DNA of 45,766 nt from positions 1 through 45,766 of the forward strand of contig CAZKFL010000015.1 of NCBI GenBank assembly GCA_964552055.1, in the 5' to 3' direction. Positions 15,782 to 23,025 of the stretch are shown here, piece by piece. This DNA comes from VGMD01 sp964552055 (GTDB lineage: Bacteria; Chlamydiota; Chlamydiia; Chlamydiales; 2-12-FULL-49-11). The notes under the pieces were generated by a model. That model saw only the letters and a list, made by a program, of their open reading frames with translations, had not been told where the DNA came from and made no database searches. Numbering within the stretch: the stretch's first letter is position 1; the number at the start of each line of letters is the position of its first letter. A program made the translations under genes and the position numbers.

Positions 15782-16696
15782 ATGATGACAAAAAATTTGA
15801 GTGCGCCTAGTAATATCGAAAAGGCGTCCTATAGTAAAGATGTGAATCTTGACAAGCGTAGTGATGAGCTTGCAAGTGATCCTCAACTACTGTTATTGGA
15901 GATTAGAAAAAAGCTGGGATCTAAAGAAATCGATGACGATTTAGATGCTCTGATTAAGCTTTGGCAAGAATTTGTAAAGCAGTATCCACACGTTTATCCT
16001 TCGCATAAAGATCCTTTTCCTGAATATGAGGATGTCTCTGAAGCTGGTATTCCGGATATTATGGCTCGGATTGATGATCTTTTGGGAGCGCCAAAATCTA
16101 ACGCGCCGCGCAGTGTATATGATGGAGCGCTTGCCCCTGTACCTGACACCGATGAAGACGAAGTTGATAATGTTTGTGAATTTATTAAAGCTAATCCAAA
16201 TAAAGAGCCGAATTCCAGAATTGAATATATCAATTTATTTGAACAGTATAGTGATTTCCAGATGAAGAAGCTTGAGTCACTTCAAAAAGATGAAAATGAT
16301 ATTTATGCAGAGATTTCTGCTTTTGATTACCTTCAGACTGAATTATCAAAACTCGAAGCAATTGCTAGAAAAAATGGGAAAGAGCTAGAACTTCCAGATG
16401 CACTTCTTGATAAAATTGATGAATTTCAAACTACGTACTGGCCAAGGCTCGTAGAGAGAAGCAATGGACTGATTCCTGCTGACAGGAATCCTTTTGAAGG
16501 CCCCATAAATCTTGATACAATTGCAACGGTTAAAGGCAGATTGAACTATCTCATAACTGAGGAAAACCACCAACTTACAAAAATTGTTCGTGAGATTGAA
16601 AAAATCACACGAGGTCTTAGCAATTTACTCGATATTGTGGCTCACCACAATGTGAGAGACTCCTTTATTGATAAATGCATACGAAATCAAGTATAA
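15782..16696 (+). CDS. Hypothetical first gene of the type III translocator operon
   Basis: 304 aa, unrecognised. It is acidic and soluble, with helical segments and no signal peptide. Two internal regions look related: LWQEFVKQYPHVYPSHKDPF (about residues 60-79) with a following DIMARIDDLL, and FQTTYWPRLVERSNGLIPA plus DRNPF (about 216-238) with a following VKGRLNYLI. Both have a hydrophobic helix, a Pro-containing turn ending in xxDPF/xxNPF, then a second helix. This suggests a duplicated domain. GGAGGG lies upstream, and the gene ends just before the chaperone gene. Candidate roles are secreted effector, needle-tip or operon regulator; none is proven. Confidence 0.75.
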   Translation: MMTKNLSAPSNIEKASYSKDVNLDKRSDELASDPQLLLLEIRKKLGSKEIDDDLDALIKLWQEFVKQYPHVYPSHKDPFPEYEDVSEAGIPDIMARIDDLLGAPKSNAPRSVYDGALAPVPDTDEDEVDNVCEFIKANPNKEPNSRIEYINLFEQYSDFQMKKLESLQKDENDIYAEISAFDYLQTELSKLEAIARKNGKELELPDALLDKIDEFQTTYWPRLVERSNGLIPADRNPFEGPINLDTIATVKGRLNYLITEENHQLTKIVREIEKITRGLSNLLDIVAHHNVRDSFIDKCIRNQV

Positions 16697-16710
16697 GGAT
16701 TGGTAGAAAT

Positions 16711-17193
16711 ATGTCTTTATCAAAAGAAATTCTCCACTCCCCGGCTCTTGACGATGTCTTGAAAACTCTTAAAGCGAATTTGGATGCGGGTAATGGTCTA
16801 CTTCCGGGACAATTTACAGAAGAAGATATCACCTTACTCTACGAGCTTGGGTTTAATTTGTATCAGGCAAATGACTTTGTGCAAGCAGGCGAAATTTTCC
16901 AAAGACTTGTTATTGCGAAACCTTTTGAAGCTAGATATTGGCAAGCATTTGCCTCATCCTTGCAATTACAAAAAAAATTCAAGGAATCTCTTGTTGCATG
17001 GAGCATGTGGTGCCTCATTGATGAGGACAATCCCCTTCCTCATTTTCATGCAGCCGAATCCTTATTTTCTCTTGGCGAAAGAGATGAAGCTCTTAAAGCT
17101 CTTTTAGCTGCTGAAAACCGTGATAAGACAGGAATCCTTTGTGACAAAATAGAAGGGCTCCGTTTAGCTTGGAGGGATCATGCCCATAATTAG
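16711..17193 (+). CDS. Type III secretion chaperone, LcrH/SycD family
   Basis: 160 aa with three TPR-like units: LYELGFNLYQANDFVQAGEI, then ARYWQAFASSLQLQKKFKES, then PLPHFHAAESLFSLGERDEA. The N-terminal helix is followed by the family acid/Leu pattern. LcrH/SycD chaperones bind the hydrophobic translocators YopB/CopB and YopD/CopD before secretion. The ATG at 16711 gives the standard N-terminus; an in-frame upstream start at 16675 would overlap the previous gene. Its position directly before two hydrophobic-segment proteins, with a 14-bp overlap to the first, fits this role. Confidence 0.88.
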   Translation: MSLSKEILHSPALDDVLKTLKANLDAGNGLLPGQFTEEDITLLYELGFNLYQANDFVQAGEIFQRLVIAKPFEARYWQAFASSLQLQKKFKESLVAWSMWCLIDEDNPLPHFHAAESLFSLGERDEALKALLAAENRDKTGILCDKIEGLRLAWRDHAHN

Positions 17194-18088
17194 AGAGACT
17201 TCTCGTGACTTTGCAATTGATACAATTTCGCACGCACCTTTAGAAACTAGATTTCGAGTTGAACCTCAATTTAAACTTCCGAGTTCCTCCCCTGAAATCG
17301 TTTCTGGGATAAAAAAACCTGCTTTAGCAACGCCAGAATCTTTTAATGCTCCTTCTAAACCGCTTGGCCTGATTGTCACAAATTTTGTCGAAAGGCTGGA
17401 GCTTTTTAAAGAAAAATACCTACAAATGCTTGATAGAGAGCTGACGCAAATCCACGAACTTTCTATGGTCACCTTAGAAGCTCATCAACAAAAAGAAATG
17501 GAACTAGAAAAAGCTGCAGCTGGTAGCGATTATTGGGATATTCTTAAACAGGTTGGCGCATGCTTAATTGGAGCAACATCTATTGTTCTTGGCGCAACTC
17601 TTTTAGCTCCTGGAGCATCTCTACTAGCAATTCTCGGGGGATCTTCTATGATCGTGTCAGGAAGTGCCTCGATTTTAGGAGGGGTTCTCGGTCAAATGAA
17701 GACTCATCCAGAGCTAGCTTCTACTCTAATGCTCGTCGGAAGCGGCCTTGGCGTTGTAAGCGGGTTATCTGGCGCTTATCTTGGAGTTACAACTCTTACT
17801 GGCAACATGGGCAGAATTATCTCAGCTTCTCTTAGCCTTGTGGAAGGGGGCGCATCCGTTATGAAAAATAGCTATCAATTAACTCTTGCTGACATAAAAG
17901 CGTCTGATTCGATTCTTAGAAAGTCTAATGAAATCAATAAGGCACGATTTGAAGCGATGTCGCAAGATTTAAAATTTTTCGAAATAAACAACCAAAGAAC
18001 AACTGATAACATTACGGTTGCTCTTGCTCAGTATCAAGCATCTAGTAAAAAAATCACAGCTCTTGCTCAAACTGCAGGCGCTGCATAA
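17180..18088 (+). CDS. Probable type III translocator, CopB/YopB-like, short form
   Basis: 302 aa. A polar N-terminus (1-65) and a helical stretch (66-118, EKYLQMLDRELTQIHELSMV) lead into two hydrophobic blocks. The first is at about 122-171 (GACLIGATSIVLGATLLAPG and ILGGSSMIVSGSASILGGVL). The second is at about 180-208 (STLMLVGSGLGVVSGLSGAY). A C-terminal helical tail follows (210-302). Gly/Ala/Ser-rich paired membrane segments after a coiled coil are the hallmark of YopB/CopB translocators. Chlamydial CopB is much longer (about 490 aa, from memory), so this is a reduced version. The gene overlaps the LcrH-type chaperone gene. The assignment rests on context and layout, not on detailed similarity. 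Confidence 0.65.
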   Translation: MPIIRETSRDFAIDTISHAPLETRFRVEPQFKLPSSSPEIVSGIKKPALATPESFNAPSKPLGLIVTNFVERLELFKEKYLQMLDRELTQIHELSMVTLEAHQQKEMELEKAAAGSDYWDILKQVGACLIGATSIVLGATLLAPGASLLAILGGSSMIVSGSASILGGVLGQMKTHPELASTLMLVGSGLGVVSGLSGAYLGVTTLTGNMGRIISASLSLVEGGASVMKNSYQLTLADIKASDSILRKSNEINKARFEAMSQDLKFFEINNQRTTDNITVALAQYQASSKKITALAQTAGAA

Positions 18089-18103
18089 AAATAGGAGAAA
18101 ATT

Positions 18104-18571
18104 ATGACCTATGTAGGACCTGCGGCGGAGTCACTTAGCCGGATAGATGATATTTTGGATATGCAACGGACACAAAGTCGCCGCATTTCGGAAAATGAAA
18201 TCTCACTTATGACGGAAGCGTATAAAGATATGTATGATGCAACCCTGCATCAAGAATGGGGCTATGTGCTAAATATTGGAGCCGCATTTTTTCAAATTGC
18301 AGCTGCTGCTTATCCAGAAACTGATCCTTATGGAAAAACTCTTAAAGGGATCAGCGCACTTATTTCCGGAGCTGGTGGTGCTATTACAAAATGGGATGAA
18401 GCAAAAATCTCCAAATTTCAAGGAAAGCTTGAAATTGTTCGAAATGAACTTCAAAGAACACAAGGCAATGAAAGCGAACTTGTTCAAAAACTCAATAAAA
18501 TGGAAGAAATGCTCATGGCTGCAATTAGAGCTTTAGAAGAGCAAAGAGGCACCCCCTTTAAAAAAGGGTAG
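18104..18571 (+). CDS. Possible second translocator, CopD/YopD-like, short form
   Basis: 155 aa. A polar N-terminus is followed by moderately hydrophobic segments at about 52-70 (WGYVLNIGAAFFQIAAAAYP) and 80-94 (LKGISALISGAGGAI). A C-terminal amphipathic coil spans 98-147 (KFQGKLEIVRNELQRTQG). It is the last gene of the chaperone/translocator operon, 15 bp after the CopB-like gene, where CopD/YopD sits in related operons. It is far shorter than CopD (over 400 aa), so function is inferred mainly from position and architecture. AGGAG lies 9 nt before the ATG. Confidence 0.55.
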   Translation: MTYVGPAAESLSRIDDILDMQRTQSRRISENEISLMTEAYKDMYDATLHQEWGYVLNIGAAFFQIAAAAYPETDPYGKTLKGISALISGAGGAITKWDEAKISKFQGKLEIVRNELQRTQGNESELVQKLNKMEEMLMAAIRALEEQRGTPFKKG

Positions 18572-18597
18572 AGAATATTCCCTTAAATTCTTACTAT

Positions 18598-18623
18598 CCG
18601 GAAAAGAGGAGAATCTTTTCCGG
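18598..18623 (+). promoter_or_regulatory. Hairpin presenting a ribosome-site-like loop just before mlaE
   Basis: CCGGAAAAGA (18598-18607) and TCTTTTCCGG (18614-18623) form a perfect 10-bp stem with loop GGAGAA. The mlaE ATG follows 2 nt after the stem. The only ribosome-binding-like sequence (GGAG) is in the loop, 14 nt from the ATG in linear distance. No U-tract follows, so it does not look like a terminator. Confidence 0.6.
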
Positions 18624-18625
18624 GT

Positions 18626-19414
18626 ATGTCTGCATTTCTGAGTCAGTTTAAATTCCTTATATCTATCGGTGATTATGTCTCCTTTGTGTTCACTTCGTTT
18701 GCCACAATTTTTCGAAGGCTTCCCAGATGGTCTTTACTTAGAGAGCAGCTTTATTCTGAAGGGGTTCTCTCACTATCTGTTGTTTCTCTAACTGGTTTTA
18801 GCACAGGTCTTGTTCTTGCAACGCAGTCGTACTATCAACTTTATAATAAAGGTCTTGTTGGTGTTACAGGCTTAATGGTTGCTAAGGCGATGCTCACTGA
18901 ACTCGGCCCTGTATTAACAGCTTTTATGTTTGTGGGTAGAATCGGTGCCTCGATTACAGCAGAACTTGCAACGATGAAAGTAACTGAGCAAGTAGATGCT
19001 ATGGTTTCGATGGCAGTTGATCCTCAAAGATACCTTGTCTCTCCGAGGCTCATTGCGGGGCTGATTATGCTCCCCTTACTGACTGTATATAGCGTTGTTT
19101 TAGGGGTGTTTGGAGGCTATCTCATTGCAGTACAATTTTTTGGACTTGCCCCAACTACTTTTTGGGATCCTATTCCGATCTATGTAGAACCATTTGACTT
19201 TTGGATCGGATTTATTAAATCATTTGTCTTTGCTTTATTATCTGTAACCATCTGCTGCTTTAAAGGGATGACGACAACAGGCGGCGCTAAAGATGTCGGT
19301 GAGTCAACCACAAAAGCGGTTGTCCTCTGTTATGTTATGATCCTAATTTTAAATTTCTTCCTAACTCTAACGTTAAATGTGATGAGATCGGAAATCATTA
19401 GGTGGTTTTCATGA
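18626..19414 (+). CDS. mlaE: Phospholipid ABC transporter permease MlaE
   Basis: 262 aa inner-membrane permease with 5-6 helices and the MlaE signature MFVGRIGASITAELATMKVT followed by EQVDAM. The family moves lipids between the inner membrane and MCE-domain proteins. It is first in a four-gene operon, with the mlaF start codon overlapping its stop as ATGA. An inverted repeat in the leader may influence translation. MlaA, MlaB and MlaC homologues are not in the window. Confidence 0.94.
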   Translation: MSAFLSQFKFLISIGDYVSFVFTSFATIFRRLPRWSLLREQLYSEGVLSLSVVSLTGFSTGLVLATQSYYQLYNKGLVGVTGLMVAKAMLTELGPVLTAFMFVGRIGASITAELATMKVTEQVDAMVSMAVDPQRYLVSPRLIAGLIMLPLLTVYSVVLGVFGGYLIAVQFFGLAPTTFWDPIPIYVEPFDFWIGFIKSFVFALLSVTICCFKGMTTTGGAKDVGESTTKAVVLCYVMILILNFFLTLTLNVMRSEIIRWFS

Positions 19415-20187
19415 TTGTGCTAAAAGATGTCCACAAGTCGTTTAATGGAAACAAAGTACTTCGAGGCTTAAATTTAGAAATTCCAGATGGCCAAATATTT
19501 ATTTTACTTGGAAAATCAGGATCTGGAAAAAGCGTATTTTTAAAGCATCTCATGGGCCTTATAAAACCTGATAGTGGCGAAGTGCTTATCGATGACCACG
19601 ATATGGCTAAACTGTACGACTATGAGCTCTATCAAAAACTAATGGATGTAGGGATGATTTTTCAGATGGGCGCTCTCTTTGATTCTATGACTGTTGCGCA
19701 AAATGTTGGGTTTTTTCTAAAGGAACATGGAATCCGTGGTGGAAAGAAAATTGCCTCTTCAGATATTAAAAAGTATGTGGATGAAGTATTAGAAAAAGTA
19801 GAGCTTACAGGAACAAATGATCTCTATCCAGGCGATTTATCTGGCGGAATGAGAAAAAGAGTCTCTTTTGCAAGATCCTTTGTCTATAAACCCAAATATA
19901 CTTTTTATGATGAACCAACAACAGGTCTTGATCCCATTACATCCCAAACAATTGGGAAATTAATTGTTGATCAACATAATGAACTAAAAGGAACAACTAT
20001 AGTTGTTTCGCATGACATTGTGACATCACTTGCAATTGGGGATACAATCGGACTTATAGAAAATGGAGTGATCGAGCTTGTCGCACCTCCAAAAGAGTTT
20101 ATGAAGAGTAACCACCCTACAATCAAAGTTTTTAACGAAATGATCAGTGAAGGCTCAAACCTAATCGGGAAACTAAAAAATGGCTAA
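19411..20187 (+). CDS. mlaF: Phospholipid ABC transporter ATP-binding protein MlaF
   Basis: 258 aa ATPase with Walker A GKSGSGKS (residues 34-41), Q-loop in MIFQMGALFDSMT, signature DLSGGMRKR, Walker B YTFYDEPTTGLDP and switch SHD. It powers the MlaE permease. I chose the ATG at 19411 (MIVLKDVHKSF), which forms an ATGA overlap with mlaE; a GTG three codons earlier is possible. It overlaps mlaD by 8 bp. Confidence 0.95.
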   Translation: MIVLKDVHKSFNGNKVLRGLNLEIPDGQIFILLGKSGSGKSVFLKHLMGLIKPDSGEVLIDDHDMAKLYDYELYQKLMDVGMIFQMGALFDSMTVAQNVGFFLKEHGIRGGKKIASSDIKKYVDEVLEKVELTGTNDLYPGDLSGGMRKRVSFARSFVYKPKYTFYDEPTTGLDPITSQTIGKLIVDQHNELKGTTIVVSHDIVTSLAIGDTIGLIENGVIELVAPPKEFMKSNHPTIKVFNEMISEGSNLIGKLKNG

Positions 20188-21361
20188 CCAACTTAAAAAC
20201 ATGCTTATCGGCCTTTTTGTGATCATTGCAAGCTTCCTCATCATTGGAATTATACTCTTTATTAAGCCAAGTGTTGGAGATGGAAAACAGACAATCAAGG
20301 TTCGCTTCAATAACATAAACGGTATAAGTGTTGGAACTCCAGTTACATATGCAGGAAGATCTATTGGTGAGGTAGCTGATATTACACAAATTATAGACGC
20401 TCGTGAGCAAGCAGTTAATGAGTTTGGTCAAGTATACCCCTATCTTCTTACTGTTAAAATTGATTCTGCCTATACAATTTGGTCAACTGACGAAATTACC
20501 GTTCAAACACAAGGTTTACTTGGCGAAAAATATGTCTCTATCATTCCTAAACCAAAAAAACCTAACCAGCCATCACACATTATCAATTCAAAAGATATTA
20601 TTTATGCTGACGCAAGCGACCTTTTAGAAAGCGCCATGAACGAAATCTCTCTTCTATCTCAAAAAGTAGAAGAAGCTTTAAACGTCGTGATAGATTGGGT
20701 ACATAAATATGGCGACACTCTTGGGAGCGCAATTCATTCTCTTGATGTCACAATTTCTGAAGCTGGCATTACCCTAAAGGACTTCAACAAACTCGGAATT
20801 ATTTATAATATCAAGGATGCCGTAAAAAATTTCAGCAATACATTTGCGCAAGTTGACCAAACAATCAGCAGCTTAAGACAAGATGGGTTTTTTGAAAACC
20901 TATCCGGGATTGCAACTAATGTGGATCACATTACAGGCAGTATAAAAGATGGAAAAGGGACTCTTGGAAAAATCATCGAAGAAGACGGCCTTTATCTTCA
21001 AGTCAATGCGCTCATGGCAAAAGCAAATATGCTGATTACCGATATCAACCAATACGGTCTTCTTTTTCAATACAATAATCAATGGCAAAGAAATAGAGCC
21101 AAGTTAATGAGTGAAACCGCGCGGATTAAAGATTCTAAAGCTTTCCAAGCCTATATGGACTCACAAGTTAATCAAATTAATGCAACGCTAGAAAGAATGT
21201 CACTCCTCACAAATAGACTCTCCACAGAGCAACTTGCCGAAAGCCCTAAATTTCAGAAAAAATTTAGAGAGCTTATGGGTCAGCTAGATGCAATTCAAAA
21301 TGAAATCAAACTCTATAACCAAGAGCTTCTCGATATGAAAACAGGAGTTACTTGTGAATAA
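20180..21361 (+). CDS. mlaD: MCE-domain lipid transport protein MlaD
   Basis: 393 aa. An N-terminal membrane anchor (about residues 8-28, MLIGLFVIIASFLIIGIILF) is followed by the MCE domain at about 37-118 (VRFNNINGISVGTPVTYAGR, SIGEVADI, QTQGLLGEKYVSI). A long helical C-terminus with coiled coil (ARIKDSKAFQAYMDSQVNQI) follows. It is longer than E. coli MlaD (183 aa), as in many PVC bacteria with extended C-terminal helices that could help span the periplasm. It is the substrate-binding part of the MlaEFD complex. Confidence 0.92.
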   Translation: MANQLKNMLIGLFVIIASFLIIGIILFIKPSVGDGKQTIKVRFNNINGISVGTPVTYAGRSIGEVADITQIIDAREQAVNEFGQVYPYLLTVKIDSAYTIWSTDEITVQTQGLLGEKYVSIIPKPKKPNQPSHIINSKDIIYADASDLLESAMNEISLLSQKVEEALNVVIDWVHKYGDTLGSAIHSLDVTISEAGITLKDFNKLGIIYNIKDAVKNFSNTFAQVDQTISSLRQDGFFENLSGIATNVDHITGSIKDGKGTLGKIIEEDGLYLQVNALMAKANMLITDINQYGLLFQYNNQWQRNRAKLMSETARIKDSKAFQAYMDSQVNQINATLERMSLLTNRLSTEQLAESPKFQKKFRELMGQLDAIQNEIKLYNQELLDMKTGVTCE

Positions 21362-21917
21362 AGGACTTCATATAGAAAAAGGATCATTGCTTGTTGCAAG
21401 CCCAAATGTGACTGATCCTCTCTACAATCAAAGCGTTATTCTTATTTGTGAGTATACATCTTACGGATCGTTCGGTCTGATGCTAAATAAACCTTACCAA
21501 ATTGAGACGATCAAAGCGAATTCCGAAATTGATGAAATTGTACAGCTAAAAGACAACCTCCGCATAGGTGGTTCGATGCAACAAAACCAGTTAATGCTTT
21601 TGCATGCATCAACAAAGCACAGAGATCAGACCTTAAAGGTGACTGATGGCGTTTACCTCGGCGGCGACTTCCCTTTTCTCCAAGAGCTTATCAGAGAAGA
21701 ACCTGATTCCAGCCTTCTTATCTGCTTTGGTTATACGGGGTGGACAGCAGGTGAATTAGAAAAACAGTTTCAAGATGGACTCTGGTTTCTTTATCCTTCA
21801 AACAAAGAACTCATTTTTGATACACCGCCAGATAAACTTTGGAAAGAAACGCTCAATTCAATGGGAGGCACATATAAAAACATCTCAATGATACCGAGTG
21901 ATCTATCGCTAAATTAA
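21354..21917 (+). CDS. YqgE/AlgH family protein
   Basis: 187 aa with the YqgE pattern: KGSLLVASPNVTDPLYNQSV near the N-terminus, GLMLNKP, the mid-protein GGSMQQNQLMLLHAS, and LICFGYTGWTAGELEKQ. The family is conserved but lacks an agreed biochemical role. The GTG start at 21354 is set by AGGAG 6 nt upstream and overlaps the mlaD stop, so it is translated with the Mla operon. Confidence 0.9.
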   Translation: MNKGLHIEKGSLLVASPNVTDPLYNQSVILICEYTSYGSFGLMLNKPYQIETIKANSEIDEIVQLKDNLRIGGSMQQNQLMLLHASTKHRDQTLKVTDGVYLGGDFPFLQELIREEPDSSLLICFGYTGWTAGELEKQFQDGLWFLYPSNKELIFDTPPDKLWKETLNSMGGTYKNISMIPSDLSLN

Positions 21918-22005
21918 TCATTTCTTCACAGATTCTCTTTACTAAATATTCACATAAATTCTATTATTTCCTGATTTGTATAAAAAAACATAAAAAGGAA
22001 AAAAT

Positions 22006-22926
22006 ATGACATCACCAGTAACAGCAAAACCATCATCAACAGAAATACACCCACTTTGCAAATACGAAAGAATCAAAGCATCAGCTACTAACTGCCTACA
22101 TCAAATAGCTTATGCAAAAGCAACAAGCGATGAGTTTTTTGAAGACAACGAACAATTTTTCAACCGGATAAGAAATGCTATCATTGATGCTTTAGCATCA
22201 ATACCTAAACCATCTGACGCGTCAGGAGTTAGACGAAGAATTGATACCGAAAGAGAAGTTGTCCGTCTTTGCTGGATATTAGATAGGCACGGAGTTCCTG
22301 CAGCTACAGATGAACTTTTTCTCCTGGCAGGAAGTTACAAGCCAACTAAATATGAAGGAGAATTTTCTATCAAAAAGGAATTTTCTTGGGGACTTATTCC
22401 TTCACCGAAAAGCCCATTTCCCTCTGACCCTCTAAGCCCAATTAAAGAATTAGAAGAGATTGAATTGATCTCTCAAAAAGAGCCTACCCCCCTTTATACT
22501 CACATCAGAAACTATTGGATGACGAACAGACGAGGGATAGAAAATATAGTAAATGCACTTCTTAAATCAAAACCAATGACATCTTTTTCTGGTATTGACT
22601 TTCCTGCAATCACAGATAAAGCGAGCCTTGAAGCTGAAGTCCCTATTTATAAGATCTCACTTGAAAGATTAGAAAAATTGCATTCAACTATTACAAGCAT
22701 CATAGGAATTTTTCTTGCTGTCAGCAATAAATGGGGCGAAATTTCTCGAACAACTGACGAAAGAGCAGAAAATGATTTAAAGGAAGCAAAGGAAATCATA
22801 TCTAAAAACAATAATGCCAGAGAAACTTTGGTAAGACTAAATATGCAAGTATCTTCCATTGTTCATCTTTTTAGTGATCGTTTATCCAGATTCGAAGAGG
22901 AGCTTAATAAAATTAAAACAGAGTAA
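22006..22926 (+). CDS. Hypothetical helical protein
   Basis: 306 aa, unrecognised, with no signal peptide. The N-terminal 20 residues are Ser/Thr/Pro-rich (MTSPVTAKPSSTEIHPLC), as in many type III substrates. A proline-rich linker (LIPSPKSPFPSDPLSPIKEL) lies near residues 128-148, followed by a mostly helical second half (SLERLEKLHSTITSIIGIFL). It has AAAGGA before the ATG. It is monocistronic, between the Mla operon and a convergent orphan. A secreted role is conjecture. Confidence 0.75.
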   Translation: MTSPVTAKPSSTEIHPLCKYERIKASATNCLHQIAYAKATSDEFFEDNEQFFNRIRNAIIDALASIPKPSDASGVRRRIDTEREVVRLCWILDRHGVPAATDELFLLAGSYKPTKYEGEFSIKKEFSWGLIPSPKSPFPSDPLSPIKELEEIELISQKEPTPLYTHIRNYWMTNRRGIENIVNALLKSKPMTSFSGIDFPAITDKASLEAEVPIYKISLERLEKLHSTITSIIGIFLAVSNKWGEISRTTDERAENDLKEAKEIISKNNNARETLVRLNMQVSSIVHLFSDRLSRFEEELNKIKTE

Positions 22927-22962
22927 CTTAAGAATAATCTGCATTAACCTATAATGATATTT

Positions 22963-23013
22963 GCGGGAAGAACCGCCTTATCAAGATTACCCTTGATAGC
23001 AAAGTATTCCCGC
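22963..23013. other. Nested stem-loop between convergent genes
   Basis: The outer stem is GCGGGAA (22963-22969) with TTCCCGC (23007-23013). The inner stem is TATCAAG (22979-22985) with CTTGATA (22992-22998), loop ATTACC. It lies in the 99-bp gap between two genes that end toward each other. The lack of a U-tract argues against a simple intrinsic terminator. Confidence 0.6.
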
Positions 23014-23025
23014 CCATTAAGCTTC

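Noticed and set aside
18598..18623. Intrinsic terminator for the type III operon
   Set aside because: The stem is followed by GGTATG, the next gene start, with no U-tract.
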